A DNA stretch of 55,774 nucleotides from Streptomyces sp. ADI95-17 (GTDB lineage: Bacteria; Actinomycetota; Actinomycetes; Streptomycetales; Streptomycetaceae), in the NCBI RefSeq assembly GCF_003846175.1, contig NZ_ML123044.1, positions 214,982-270,755 of the forward strand, given 5' to 3'. Both the position numbers and the translations under genes were made by a program. The notes under the pieces are model-generated. The model was given only the letters and a program-made list of their open reading frames with translations. It ran no database searches and had not been told where the DNA came from. Below are positions 1 through 9,585 of the stretch, piece by piece; within the stretch, counting starts at the first letter, position 1; the number at the start of each line of letters is the position of its first letter.

Positions 1-3000
1 TACTTCACCCGCGTGTAGGCGGTTCCGGTCGTGGCGCCGTACGCGGTGTCGTTCGGTTCGGTGCCCGCGTAGGTGCGGGTCTCGGCGGTGCGGCCCAGGA
101 CATCGGTGATGGTGCGGGTGGCATTGCCGCCCTTGACGGCCGTGGTGGCGGTCGAGTCACCGGTGTAGCTGGTGGCGGTCGACCAACGGTCCTCACCGAA
201 GACGGTAAACGTGCTGGTCGTCGGACGTGCTGCCTCGTCGTACGTGGTCCGCGTCAGGGCCGGGGTGTGGGCGTAGGAGGCGCGGGCGTACTTGCCGTCC
301 GGAGCGTTGAGGTTGTCGTAGATGTCGGCGTACGTCTCGTAGGCGAGGCCACGTGAGTCGTAGCGGGTGTCGGTCAGTACGCGGCCCCCGAGCGGCGACT
401 CGGTCTGCGTCTGGAGGGGGCGCAGGAGTGCGTCGGTGATGGCGTAGCTGGTCCGGTAGGTCTTGTTGTCGCCCTTGATGGTGGCCACGGAGGTCCAGGG
501 CTGGCTGCCGCGGGCGAAGTTGTAGGCGTACTTCGCGTTCGGAGTGTCCGTTTCCTTGTGGCGGTTGGGCGCCCAGGTGCCGGTGATGCGGCCGAGTGCG
601 TCGTAGCTGTTCTCGGTCTTCTTGACGTTGGCGTCGAGGATGCTGGTGACCGAGCCGCGTGCCGGGTCGACGTAGGTGTACGTCTTGTGGGACTGGCCGT
701 TGGAGGCGAGCTTGGGGGCGGCGACAATGGTGGAGGTGAGCGGGCCGGCCGCTGCAGGGTAGTACGTCGTGGTGGTGGCGTTGCCCTTGGCGTCCGTGAC
801 GCTGAGCGGCCGTCCGAGGGTGTCGTGCGTGGTCCTGGTGACCGTCTGCCAGCCGCCGTCGAGGGCAGGGGTGCGGTCGTTCGTACCGATCGCGGCCGGG
901 TATGCCTTGGCCCTGCCGGTCCAGGTGGCAAGGCCTCGGGTCGGGGACTGGGAGGCCGACCAGCCGGTGGCCGTCGCGTTGTCGTACACGGCCGCCGTGT
1001 CGGAGAGCACGTCGCCGCGGGTCTTGGAGTCCGCCGGGAGGTTCAGTTTGTCGTCGGTGATGGCGGCCCCGGAGCTCAGGCAGGCGGATCCGACGACGCG
1101 GGTGCGGGAGACGAGACTGGTGAGTCCCTTGTCCGGGTTGCGCGCGTACCAGACCCGGGTGCAGGTCTCGTCCCCGGTCTTGGCCTGGTCGCCGATGGCT
1201 TCGGACTGGGTGACCATGCCGTACGTGTCGTCATAGGTGTGCGAGGTGTAGCTGCGGCGCCACGTGTTGCTGAGGGGCAGATAGGTGTAGGCGTAGGTGC
1301 GGCCGGTGCGGACGAAGTACGCCTTGGCGTTGGCGTAGGACCGCTGCTGGCTGGCGGTCAGCTGGTTCCAGAAGTTGTTGACCGTGACGCTGACCGGCTG
1401 GGCACCGTTGTAGGTGATTTCCTCACGCAGGGACCCTGCGTACTGGTCGTAGTCTGTGGCATCCGACACGTCCAGGCCTGCCACGTCGATGCCGGCGACG
1501 GTGACGCTTCGGGTGGTGGTGTCCTTGCGTTTGTCGCCGTGCATGCCCTGCATGTACAGGCGGACCGTCTTGGACTGGGGACGACCGGCCTTACCGGTGT
1601 AGGCGGTGACCTTCTGGTAGCCGCGCCAGCTGGACCAGCTCCGCTCCTTCTCCGGGGTGAAGGGGTCGTCGTTGTAGTGCCAGCCGGGGCGCTCGTAGGT
1701 GTAGGAGTTCTCCACCGTCTCGTTCTGGCCCGCGGGGTCCGCGGTGGACACGGAGATGACGTTGTACTTGTGGAACCAGTCCAGTTGCGAGTCGCCGCCG
1801 TTGATGTCCCAGTACACGGGGTAGCAGGACAGGCTGTTGTCGTCCTCGGCCTTCGGCATCTTGCTGCCGCGGACGCACTCCGGCTCGGAGAGGGTGACCG
1901 TGGTGATGGCGCCGGTCTCGGTGGTGATGGTGTTGATGCGGGGACGCTTGAACGGGAGGACGTTTTCGCTGTCGGAGGCCACGCGGTTAGGCCGCATGTG
2001 GTAGCCGAACTCCACCGGCGGCACGGTGACGGTGCCGCCGTTCTTGCCGGTGCGCTGGAGCGACTTGAGGGTCAGCGTCTTGTCGGACGGGTTGCCGATG
2101 TCCGCGCCGTCCAGGAATTCGTAGGTCAGGCTGTAGCTGTCGACCAGCTTGTACGCGTCGGGCTCGGCCGCCGTGGACCATACGTTGGTGTCGATCCCGG
2201 TGAGCATCTTGCGGGTGAAGAACGCGGGCCCGGTGGCCAGGCAGTCGGTCTCGTCGGCTGTGCAGATGGCATCGAAGGGGACGTCCGGCCATCTCTTCGC
2301 GGTGTCCTCGGTCAGTGAGGAGCAGTCCGTTGCGGTGCAGCGTTCCTTGTAGGTGAACTCGACGGTGCCGGAGGGCTTGCCGGTGAACAGCGTGTCGGAG
2401 CGCTGGCCGTACTTGATCTCTTCGAGGTAGCCGCCACGCGTGTAGGCGGCGAGCTTCGTCTTGTCGCCGTTCTTGGCGTAGTGGTTCGTCTCCGCCTTGT
2501 ACCAGTAGGTGGAGGCGTTGCCCTGGATGTCGGTGACGAGGTCGAGGTTCCAGCGCCATGCCTGGGTCTTGGCGCGGCCGGAGAAGCCTGTTCCGGAGGA
2601 ATATCCGGGCTCGCCCGAGTCGTCGCCAAAGACGGGGACGGTCCAGACCGAGTTGGTGCGCTCGGTGCCCGCACCGGGGAGTTTGTTCAGGCCGAAGGTG
2701 TAGGTGGTGCCGTCGCCGGTGACGACCTTCCAGTACTCGCCCTTGCCGTCTCCCTTGCCACCGACGATGTCGTCGCCGTCGTCGCCGTTGTCGGCGCCGG
2801 TCTCGTGGGTGACCCGGGAGGCGTCGTCGTTCTTCAGGTGCCAGACACCCTTGGCGTCGTCCCTGACGAGTTCGGTGGACTTGCCGTTGAGGACGAGGGA
2901 GGCGTTCTCGTACTTCCAGCACTGGTCGGACTTGTCGGGCAGGGCGTTGTCCCCGTCCTCCTCGCAAACGCCGTACTTGCGCTCGATGTAGGAGGAGGTG

Positions 3001-4019
3001 AGGTCGAACCCTTCACCGAGCATGGAGCCCTGGTTGTTGGTGTTCGAGGTGCGCCCGTCCGTGCTGCCGGAGTTGTAGGAGAGCGAGAGCGACGGGGCGG
3101 GGCCGGCCGCTGCGGGCGGGACACTGATCGGGTAGGACCAGGTGAATGCCCCTGAGGAACCGCCCGCTTCCCAGCTGGAAGAGGCGGCTAGGGGGGTTGC
3201 CTTGTAGTCACCGGACGCGGATGCCGGAGCATCGGCGGTAGCCGTCACGGCGAACACACCCGCCGTCGGAGCAGCGCTCTTGGCAACGGTCGTCTGCGCC
3301 AGGGAGACCTGCGCGGAGACGCTCTGCTTCTTCGCGTCGTTCCTGGACGGGACGGGCGTCTGCGTGCGGCACTCGGCCTTCTGCGGGCTGCTGAGCGCGC
3401 AGGCGGGCAGGGAGACCAGGCCGAGGCGAGATCCCCAGTTGCCACCGATCGTGTCGGCGAAGGTGGAGTAGTCGACGTTGATTCCGGCGGTGCCGGGGGA
3501 TTCGGCCGAGGCGGTGAACACGATGCCGGTGACACCCGCGTTGCGGGCCGTCTTCTGGTCCAGCACGTTCACCGTGGCGGCGCCTGCGGCGGCAGCGGCC
3601 GGCTTTCCGCCGCGCGCGGCGGCCTTCGCCGGGCGGGGGGCTGTCACCAGGACGGGGCCCGTTCCCGGCTTGCCGGATATCTTCTGCGTGCTGTGTGAAG
3701 CCTTCAGCCAGTGGGCGGCGCGCTCGCTGCGTGCCTGTGCGGCCTGCTTGTCGTTGGCGGCTCTGTTCTTCGCCACCCGCTCGCGGGCCTCCTTCGCGCC
3801 GAACGCGGAGACCGTCCTGACCTTGCTCACGCGTGGGGCTGGGACGTCCGGGCGCCCCAGCGGTTCCGCCGCGACGGCAAGAGGGGTGAGACCCGCAGGC
3901 ACGGACAGGATCAGGACCAGCGCTCCGACCAAGGGGATGCGGAGTTTCCGGGTGCCCGGGGCAGAGCGGCGTCTTCCGCCGTGTTTCAGAAACGAGGGGA
4001 AGGTTCTGGACACAGACAC
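1..4019 (-). CDS. Secreted Rhs/YD-repeat protein, 5' part (runs off left edge)
   Basis: One open frame runs from a GTG at 4019 to the window edge, over 1339 codons, so the C-terminus is not visible. The GTG is preceded by GGAG eight bases upstream. Residues 1-60 form an Arg-rich n-region, a hydrophobic core and an Ala-rich cleavage region, so export is likely. Next come a charged, Ala-rich segment and a SpvB/TcdB-like stretch (PPAAAGPAPSLSLSYNSG). Then follow many YD/Rhs-type repeats such as YDALGRITG, DTLGRPLSVTDAKGN and DVLGRTAETRTYAG. Proteins of this class form a beta-shell that encloses a C-terminal toxin or processing domain; that domain would lie outside this window. The gene follows the LamG gene (134 bp gap with a terminator hairpin), a pairing I have seen often in streptomycetes. 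A secreted polymorphic toxin or cell-surface protein is inferred, not shown. Confidence 0.9.
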   Translation of the reverse strand, partial: MSVSRTFPSFLKHGGRRRSAPGTRKLRIPLVGALVLILSVPAGLTPLAVAAEPLGRPDVPAPRVSKVRTVSAFGAKEARERVAKNRAANDKQAAQARSERAAHWLKASHSTQKISGKPGTGPVLVTAPRPAKAAARGGKPAAAAAGAATVNVLDQKTARNAGVTGIVFTASAESPGTAGINVDYSTFADTIGGNWGSRLGLVSLPACALSSPQKAECRTQTPVPSRNDAKKQSVSAQVSLAQTTVAKSAAPTAGVFAVTATADAPASASGDYKATPLAASSSWEAGGSSGAFTWSYPISVPPAAAGPAPSLSLSYNSGSTDGRTSNTNNQGSMLGEGFDLTSSYIERKYGVCEEDGDNALPDKSDQCWKYENASLVLNGKSTELVRDDAKGVWHLKNDDASRVTHETGADNGDDGDDIVGGKGDGKGEYWKVVTGDGTTYTFGLNKLPGAGTERTNSVWTVPVFGDDSGEPGYSSGTGFSGRAKTQAWRWNLDLVTDIQGNASTYWYKAETNHYAKNGDKTKLAAYTRGGYLEEIKYGQRSDTLFTGKPSGTVEFTYKERCTATDCSSLTEDTAKRWPDVPFDAICTADETDCLATGPAFFTRKMLTGIDTNVWSTAAEPDAYKLVDSYSLTYEFLDGADIGNPSDKTLTLKSLQRTGKNGGTVTVPPVEFGYHMRPNRVASDSENVLPFKRPRINTITTETGAITTVTLSEPECVRGSKMPKAEDDNSLSCYPVYWDINGGDSQLDWFHKYNVISVSTADPAGQNETVENSYTYERPGWHYNDDPFTPEKERSWSSWRGYQKVTAYTGKAGRPQSKTVRLYMQGMHGDKRKDTTTRSVTVAGIDVAGLDVSDATDYDQYAGSLREEITYNGAQPVSVTVNNFWNQLTASQQRSYANAKAYFVRTGRTYAYTYLPLSNTWRRSYTSHTYDDTYGMVTQSEAIGDQAKTGDETCTRVWYARNPDKGLTSLVSRTRVVGSACLSSGAAITDDKLNLPADSKTRGDVLSDTAAVYDNATATGWSASQSPTRGLATWTGRAKAYPAAIGTNDRTPALDGGWQTVTRTTHDTLGRPLSVTDAKGNATTTTYYPAAAGPLTSTIVAAPKLASNGQSHKTYTYVDPARGSVTSILDANVKKTENSYDALGRITGTWAPNRHKETDTPNAKYAYNFARGSQPWTSVATIKGDNKTYRTSYAITDALLRPLQTQTESPLGGRVLTDTRYDSRGLAYETYADIYDNLNAPDGKYARASYAHTPALTRTTYDEAARPTTSTFTVFGEDRWSTATSYTGDSTATTAVKGGNATRTITDVLGRTAETRTYAGTEPNDTAYGATTGTAYTRVK

Positions 4020-4091
4020 GTCTTCTTCTCCAGGGGATGCCGCCGTCCGGCAACGAGCGGCGGCGATGTGGCGGAGCGGGGCTGGAAGCTG

Positions 4092-4121
4092 GCGGGGGCC
4101 GTCATGAAGTCCGGCCCCCGC
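4092..4121 (-). terminator. Hairpin terminator after the LamG gene
   Basis: A perfect 10-bp stem (GCGGGGGCCG / CGGCCCCCGC) with a 10-base loop lies about 33 bp past the LamG stop and upstream of the Rhs start. There is no clear U-tract, as is common in Streptomyces. Confidence 0.6.
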
Positions 4122-4153
4122 TCCATGCGCGGTCGGGTACGGGGCAGGAAAGG

Positions 4154-7100
4154 TCAGGTGCCGACGATGTCGCTCACCTGGGCTTCGTCGCCCAGCGCTC
4201 CCGACCAGATCCGGATATCGCCGATCCGCCCGGGCAGGTAATTGCCCCAGGCGCCGAGGTATCCCTTGCCGACGGAGAACTCACCGGTGCCGACCTGCGC
4301 GGTGTAGGCCACGGGATCCTTGCTCTGGGGGTCCGCGGTGAGATAGAGCTGAATGGTGCCGTCCTGGGCGTCGTAGATACCGGTGAGGCGGACCTCGGAG
4401 TCGAGGACGGCGTCCTCCCCGCTGACGACTGACGCCCCTGTGCCGTCCGCGGTCAGGCGGCCGAAGTGCCACTGGCCCACAGGCACGGTCTTGTTCACGG
4501 GGTTGCCGTTCTCGTCGATGACCGGTTCGTCGTTCTCGTCGAGCGCGGGTTCCTGCCGGGTGCCGGTCTTCTCGAACCACAGGCTCCAGGAAGATCCGGT
4601 GGCCGTGCGCTGGCCGAGGATCTGGGCTCTGTAGCCATCCGGCTTCTTCACCATCCCGGCGGCGTCGACGACGGCCTGCGTCGTCACCGTGAACGAACCC
4701 GAGTCATCGACCACCGGGCCCGACGCGCTCCCGGCCCCTGCTGTGCCGTCCAGCACCAGTTCGTCGCCGACCAGCGAGGCGCCGGAGGAGAGAGACAGAG
4801 TTCCGTCGTAACCAGGCGCGCTGTTCGTCAGGGACGTGCCTGTTGCCTGAGCGGGGTTCCACGAGGCGACGAGCTCCGCCGCAGGCTTTCTGTCTGCGTC
4901 GAGAAGCCTGCTCTCCTGCTTCACCTGCAAGTCGGTCAGTGCCTCCTGCCACACCGCGGCTTCATCGACCACGCCCGGGAAGTAGTCCGCGTACGTGCCC
5001 GACGATTGAGCGCGACCGATCTGCAGCGGACCGGTCGCCGCCCATGACGCTGCGAAGGGTGTGGTGCCCTGAAGCCGACCATTGACGTACAGACTGATCG
5101 TCTTGTCCATGGAGTTGAACACGCCTGCCAGGTGGGTCCACACCTTGGGCACTGCCTGGTTCTTGGAGCTGACCCGTTGGTAGGACGGCGTCCCGCCGGC
5201 CGGTGTGTCAGCGGTGGCCTCGCGGAAGGACCACTTCTTGGTGCTCTGCTCGTAGCCCAGGTGGAACGGACTGCGATTCACTCCGTTCTGACCCAGCACG
5301 GTGGCGTCCTGAGAAGCCGAGCCCAGGCGGACCCACGCGGCCACCGTGTACGAGGCGCGGGTGTCGATGACGGGACCCGCTGTCGCGGCGTAACCCGTGG
5401 TGCCGTTGAGACTCAGGCCGTTGTCCGTGACCTTTTCGGCCGGGGTGCTCTCCGTGGCCGGCTTGACCGTGATCTCGCCACGGCGTCCCTGGGTCGTTCG
5501 GACCGCGCCACCGGCGAGGGTGGCGTTGTCCTGGAGCTTCGGGTCGGTGGTGGAGGAGTCCACCGCCTCGTTCCCCGTGTCGTGGAAGTTCCATCGTCCG
5601 ACCGGCCCGTCGCCCTCCTTGACGACGAAATCAACGGAGTTGTGGGCTCCCGGGCCGTTGTTGTCCTTCGCCTCTACATCCAGGGTGATCGTGCCCGAGG
5701 TCGGCGGAACAGGAGCGATCTTCACGGTCGCTCCGGGCACGTAGGCCGACCATGCCGTGTCGGTGGACAGCTTGTACCGGTACGCGGTGTTGACGTCCCC
5801 GGCCGCCGGGCCGAGGGTGAAGGACCCCGCCTGGCCAGGCTTGCCTCCTGGGACACACGCGTTCGGCAGGCACAGGCTGTACGGGCCGGTGGCGTTGAAC
5901 GTGATGGTCGGGGGCTTGGGTGCCTTGCTGTCGACCTTGAAGTAGCACCAGCCGGTTGTGGAAGCGTTCGACGGACCGGCCAGGTATTGAGACCCGTAGT
6001 ACGACCGGATCCAGGCCCGGTAGCGGTACACCGTGTTCTCTTCCAGTGTTGCGGAGAACGAATCGGTGGCCTTGAAGTTGTCGCCGACCGGAGTGGACGG
6101 GACCAGCATGTCTTCCACTGCCTTGGTCCAGGTCGTGCCGGTCTTCTTGTCCAGGGACATGACGATCCGCAGGCTGGCCCCTCGTTCTCCACCTGATTCC
6201 GTTTGGGTCGTGGCGGTCAATGCGGGGGTGGGATCGGTGGCGATCGCCGGGGCGGACTCGTTGGTCGTGCACGTCTGGCTGGACCCCGTGACCAGGCCGA
6301 TGGCGCTCGGCTTGGCCGGCTTGCCCACGTAATCAACGCTCAGGACCGCGTCGTCGTCGAAGCGCTTCCACGAGACCGTGTCCTTCTCGTCCTTGGCCAT
6401 AAGCATCAGCGTCAGGCGTGAGATCTTTCCGGCGGCGAAGTTCCGAACGGTCGGCGTCAGGTTCTCGTCCGGCTCCGCCGCGTTGTCATGGAACTTGATC
6501 GGAGCGCGCGGCTGGGACGGACTGCAGTTGCTGCCGCGGCCCGCGGACACGTTCCGGTCGCCCATCTGGTCCAGCTTTGTGGGGCCGGGCCACTTCGACG
6601 ACGGCGAGATGTTGTTCGTACGCTCCAGATCGACCCACCGCGCGTCGCAGGAGAACGACCACGTCTCCGTGATATCGAACCGGGCGTCCAGAATGTGCTT
6701 CCCCTTCAGATTGGCCGGGTCGAATTCGAAGTACATCCGGTTCACGTATCCGCTGCCGCAGTAGTACGAAATGCCGCCGATCACCGCGGATCCGCACTTG
6801 CCCACGCTCATGCCGTTGTCGCCGCCGGAGAAGTTCCAGAACACGTCGCCGTCCGAGGACAGCACGGTGCGCTCCGACTCGTTGAGCTCGATCGACGGAT
6901 CGATGTACAGCGGGAAGTCCGACTTGTCGGTGGCCGACAGCAGTTCAGGGTCCGGCGTGACCGTCACGGTCTTCTCCGTGACAGCCAGATCGAGAACCGA
7001 GGACGTGTCGCCCGCCCCAGGGCCAGCCAACGGGTCGCCTTCCTCTGCAGGGCCAGCCGGCACCGGCTCGCCCGCATCGGCCTGGGTCGGCCCGGCCAGG

Positions 7101-7939
7101 TACAGCGACTGCTGCGCGGCGGCGGGGGCGGCGTCGTCCCCTGCGGAGTTCCACATCCGTGCCGCGGGTGAACGGAACACCGGACGCCCATTGCCGTCCA
7201 GCGCGTCCACCCCGCCCCCCGCTCCGGCCCGGACCGTCAGGTTCTCCGCGCCGAGCCGGTATTCGATACGGTTCAGCGCCGGGTTCGCCGCAGCCTCGGC
7301 CGTCTTCACCTCCAGCACCTGGCGGAAGCCCTCGACCGTCGCGGTGAGGACCAGATCCACATCGGGCAGAACGTTCTCGTACACAGCGCGGGCGCCATCG
7401 AGCCGCGGAGCGGGCAGGGCGCCGGGCCAGCCCAGCGACACCGACTGCGTGCCCTCAGCGATCGTGACCAACTCTCCGTCAGTGCCGCCGGAGGAGAACG
7501 AGAGGCCCACGGCAGCCGCCTTCGGACCGACCGAACCGTCGGTATTCTTCACCAGCGTCGCGTCGGGTTTCACCCAGCCACCGCCCTGGGTGGCGACCCG
7601 TACCGGCGCAACCGACTTCTCCAGCGTGAATGTCGTCCCGTCAGGGTTCGCGAACACCGTCTCCCGCTCTGTCCGCTCCTCCACGACTTCCACACGCTCA
7701 CCCGATGCGGCCGCCGCCCTCGACTCCGGTGAGGCCGATTCCTTCGCAGCGTCACCGACCGCTGCGGGAAAGGCTGTTGCCTGCCAGGTCAGAGCAGGTA
7801 CCGAACCCATCACCGTGGCCGTGACGGCCAGCGCACACACACCGTGACGCGCTCGACGCCACAACCCACCGTTCACAGATCCCGCCCCATTACCCACATA
7901 GCCTTCACAAAAGTCAGCCAAATGTCGGGGCGAGATCAT
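4154..7939 (-). CDS. Secreted LamG-like jellyroll fold protein
   Basis: This 1261-residue exported protein has a signal peptide at about residues 28-60. A DNRLRE-like beta region with paired cysteines follows (NRMYFEFDP near 400), then fibronectin-like beta segments (570-780) and two concanavalin-A/LamG jellyroll domains. LamG1 has ASYTVAAWVRLG near 863 and LamG2 has GSFTVTTQAVV near 1083; the protein ends with a typical DIRIWSGAL strand. LamG modules usually bind glycans or proteins outside the cell; no catalytic motif was seen. The start is uncertain. ATG at 7939 gives the longest frame, but an in-frame GTG at 7876 (residue 22) directly before the Arg-rich n-region gives a more normal signal peptide and is my preference. 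It lies just upstream of the Rhs gene, so joint function at the cell surface is inferred. A Crp-like palindrome lies upstream. Confidence 0.88.
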   Translation of the reverse strand: MISPRHLADFCEGYVGNGAGSVNGGLWRRARHGVCALAVTATVMGSVPALTWQATAFPAAVGDAAKESASPESRAAAASGERVEVVEERTERETVFANPDGTTFTLEKSVAPVRVATQGGGWVKPDATLVKNTDGSVGPKAAAVGLSFSSGGTDGELVTIAEGTQSVSLGWPGALPAPRLDGARAVYENVLPDVDLVLTATVEGFRQVLEVKTAEAAANPALNRIEYRLGAENLTVRAGAGGGVDALDGNGRPVFRSPAARMWNSAGDDAAPAAAQQSLYLAGPTQADAGEPVPAGPAEEGDPLAGPGAGDTSSVLDLAVTEKTVTVTPDPELLSATDKSDFPLYIDPSIELNESERTVLSSDGDVFWNFSGGDNGMSVGKCGSAVIGGISYYCGSGYVNRMYFEFDPANLKGKHILDARFDITETWSFSCDARWVDLERTNNISPSSKWPGPTKLDQMGDRNVSAGRGSNCSPSQPRAPIKFHDNAAEPDENLTPTVRNFAAGKISRLTLMLMAKDEKDTVSWKRFDDDAVLSVDYVGKPAKPSAIGLVTGSSQTCTTNESAPAIATDPTPALTATTQTESGGERGASLRIVMSLDKKTGTTWTKAVEDMLVPSTPVGDNFKATDSFSATLEENTVYRYRAWIRSYYGSQYLAGPSNASTTGWCYFKVDSKAPKPPTITFNATGPYSLCLPNACVPGGKPGQAGSFTLGPAAGDVNTAYRYKLSTDTAWSAYVPGATVKIAPVPPTSGTITLDVEAKDNNGPGAHNSVDFVVKEGDGPVGRWNFHDTGNEAVDSSTTDPKLQDNATLAGGAVRTTQGRRGEITVKPATESTPAEKVTDNGLSLNGTTGYAATAGPVIDTRASYTVAAWVRLGSASQDATVLGQNGVNRSPFHLGYEQSTKKWSFREATADTPAGGTPSYQRVSSKNQAVPKVWTHLAGVFNSMDKTISLYVNGRLQGTTPFAASWAATGPLQIGRAQSSGTYADYFPGVVDEAAVWQEALTDLQVKQESRLLDADRKPAAELVASWNPAQATGTSLTNSAPGYDGTLSLSSGASLVGDELVLDGTAGAGSASGPVVDDSGSFTVTTQAVVDAAGMVKKPDGYRAQILGQRTATGSSWSLWFEKTGTRQEPALDENDEPVIDENGNPVNKTVPVGQWHFGRLTADGTGASVVSGEDAVLDSEVRLTGIYDAQDGTIQLYLTADPQSKDPVAYTAQVGTGEFSVGKGYLGAWGNYLPGRIGDIRIWSGALGDEAQVSDIVGT

Positions 7940-7949
7940 GGGCGGTCAA

Positions 7950-7967
7950 GAGTGACGTGCGTCACTC
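7950..7967. promoter_or_regulatory. Crp-like palindrome upstream of the LamG gene
   Basis: GAGTGACG-TG-CGTCACTC is symmetric at 16 of 18 positions and fits GTGA-N6-TCAC, the form of Crp/Fnr-family sites (Streptomyces Crp consensus GTG-N6-GNCAC, from memory). On the minus strand it lies just upstream of a TTGACC, which suits a promoter whose transcript starts near 7910 and a translation start at 7876. Confidence 0.45.
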
Positions 7968-8511
7968 CAACGGGGGCTTGCGGCAGCTAAGCCGCCGAGC
8001 CCGCCACGCGAGTGCGGCCGACCCGACCGCGAGAAACAGGCCGTGAGGTACTTAAATTCATGGAAGCGCTTGCCTCAGTCGACCGCTTCGTCCCCCGACC
8101 CGCTCGCGTGCGGCAGGCGGGATCTCTACCTCAAGCCGAACCATCTTCCGCAATGCAAATCTCACTCAAGCCGCGTCAAGGCCCTGCCAAAGGGGGGCAC
8201 GCGGACAACTTGCGGAGGCACAACTACCAATCGGAGGAGAGCAGAAGGAAGTCACCGCCACGCCAAGCCGACCAACGCATCGCCACTCTGCGTGACGAAT
8301 CCGCAACCACAACGATTCGGGTGAGGCTCAGCCAGGTCGTCGGCACACGAGCTGCCGAACCTGAGCCACGGGGACCGGCAGCGGGCTTTCAACGAACCGC
8401 AGAGTCCGGGCGCCGCCTCCCACTAGCAGGCGGCCACCACCTCCTGTGCCGAGTGGACCCGCGTGTACGCTGCCCGGAATCCGGACCGTCCCCGATGAAC
8501 GGATCGACCTC
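7968..8511. other. Intergenic stretch, no gene recognised
   Basis: This 544-bp gap lies between divergent genes. Its open frames lack Streptomyces codon bias and ribosome sites. It holds a LacI-type box-like sequence TGGAAGCGCTTGCC (8061-8074) next to an AT-rich patch, and a 7-bp stem (GCCGCCT / AGGCGGC) near 8411-8434. I see no tRNA, insertion sequence or recognisable gene remnant. Confidence 0.5.
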
Positions 8512-8799
8512 GTGCACGTTGAATTCACCGGCCGCGTCATCGAGTGGCGGGGGCCTTCGCCGTTCTACTTCGCCGCCGTCCCCGCCGAACAGGCCGCCGA
8601 CATCCGCGAGGTGGCCGCGCTGGCCACGTACGGCTGGGGCGCGGTCCCGGTGGACGCGCGCATCGGCGAGACCGCCTTCACCACGTCGCTCTTTCCCAAG
8701 GACGGCAGTTACCTGCTGCCGCTGAAGAACGCGGTCCGTAAGCCGCAGGGCCTCTCGGCCGGTGACGAAGTGACCGTGGCCATGACCGTTCAGCTGTAG
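8512..8799 (+). CDS. DUF1905 family protein
   Basis: A small soluble protein of 95 residues. It has the DUF1905 pattern: a first strand FTGRVIEWRGPSPFYF, then YGWGAVPVDARIG, then TSLFPKDGSYLLPLK, ending in DEVTVAMTVQL. These proteins are small beta-barrels of unknown function, found alone or fused to YdeI-type domains; no enzymatic residues are recognised. I chose the GTG at 8512 because family members begin close to this first strand. A GTG at 8446 in the same frame would add 22 residues of poor quality. No strong ribosome site is visible, so the start is uncertain. It is convergent with the AlkB-like gene pair, with only 3 bp between the stops, and has no operon partner. Confidence 0.8.
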   Translation: MHVEFTGRVIEWRGPSPFYFAAVPAEQAADIREVAALATYGWGAVPVDARIGETAFTTSLFPKDGSYLLPLKNAVRKPQGLSAGDEVTVAMTVQL

Positions 8800-8802
8800 C
8801 CG

Positions 8803-9585
8803 TCAGACGGGCGGCATCAGGTCGCTCTCGCTGATGGTGTACGCCAGCTGGGGGTAGACGAAGTCCGATTCATTGTTCTCACGGCGCCGCAGTCGGTAGA
8901 ACTCGCCTCTCTGATAGTCGTCGGCCGACACGAGGCGCGCACCCTGCGGGAGGTACGCCTTTCCGTCGCGAAACCGTACGAAGGTCTTCGACGTCCGGAA
9001 CGTCACGCCCAACCACTGGTTGTCCGGCGTCCCGACGGGCGCGTCCAAGACGATCTTGTGCCGAAGTCGCCGATTCGATTCGACGGAGAACGCGACGATG
9101 CTGTTGTGGGCGAGGGGGATCTCGAACTTCTCGCCCTCGGACCCCTTCGATTCGAAGATCAGCTTCCTCGGCGGGCCCGCTTCGGGGTGTCGGTAGCAGG
9201 AGAAGACGGCGATGAACGACTCGTCGGCCAGATCGAGGGCCTGGTCGGAATGGCCGCCCATGGTTCTGTAGGCGTTCGTGTAGCTCTCGATGAGGGCGTT
9301 GTTGAAGCCGACCGGAAGCGCCGCCCGTTCTTGAATCCGTTCTTGGATCTGTTGCGCCAGCCGTTCGTGCACCGCCCGGAAACGCTGCGCCGGACTGCTG
9401 TATCGAGTGGTGGTACGTACGAGAGGCACACCGTCCGCCTCGTCGGCCCTGGTGAGCACGGCGCCTCGCCGGCCTTTTCCCACGTCTTCCAGACGGGCCG
9501 ACTCGGACAGCTCCGCAAAGGGATTCTCCTCGGTCGGCAGAGCGTACGAGAGAATCTCGTCCGAGATCCTAGACGTGGGGGGCAA
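8803..9585 (-). CDS. AlkB-like 2OG-Fe(II) oxygenase, short member of a pair
   Basis: A 260-residue protein. Its core fits the AlkB-like branch of 2-oxoglutarate/Fe(II) dioxygenases: FNNALIESYTNAY, then the iron dyad H112-S-D114, the third ligand H176 in RLRHKIVLD, and R197 in WLGVTFRTSK as the likely 2OG-binding arginine. No nucleotide-recognition lid of known AlkB proteins is recognised, so the substrate is open. The frame starts at a TTG (9585) with GGGAG six bases upstream, inside the end of the preceding gene. The 17-bp overlap indicates translational coupling with the 411-residue oxygenase. The two are clearly diverged in sequence. I read the family from motifs only; the annotation might otherwise be hypothetical protein. 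Confidence 0.75.
   Translation of the reverse strand: MPPTSRISDEILSYALPTEENPFAELSESARLEDVGKGRRGAVLTRADEADGVPLVRTTTRYSSPAQRFRAVHERLAQQIQERIQERAALPVGFNNALIESYTNAYRTMGGHSDQALDLADESFIAVFSCYRHPEAGPPRKLIFESKGSEGEKFEIPLAHNSIVAFSVESNRRLRHKIVLDAPVGTPDNQWLGVTFRTSKTFVRFRDGKAYLPQGARLVSADDYQRGEFYRLRRRENNESDFVYPQLAYTISESDLMPPV

Noticed and set aside
558..2318. Long plus-strand frame of 586 codons opposite the Rhs gene
   Set aside because: It lies antisense to an uninterrupted Rhs frame with clear YD repeats; its Val/Gly/Arg composition is that of a shadow frame in high-GC DNA.
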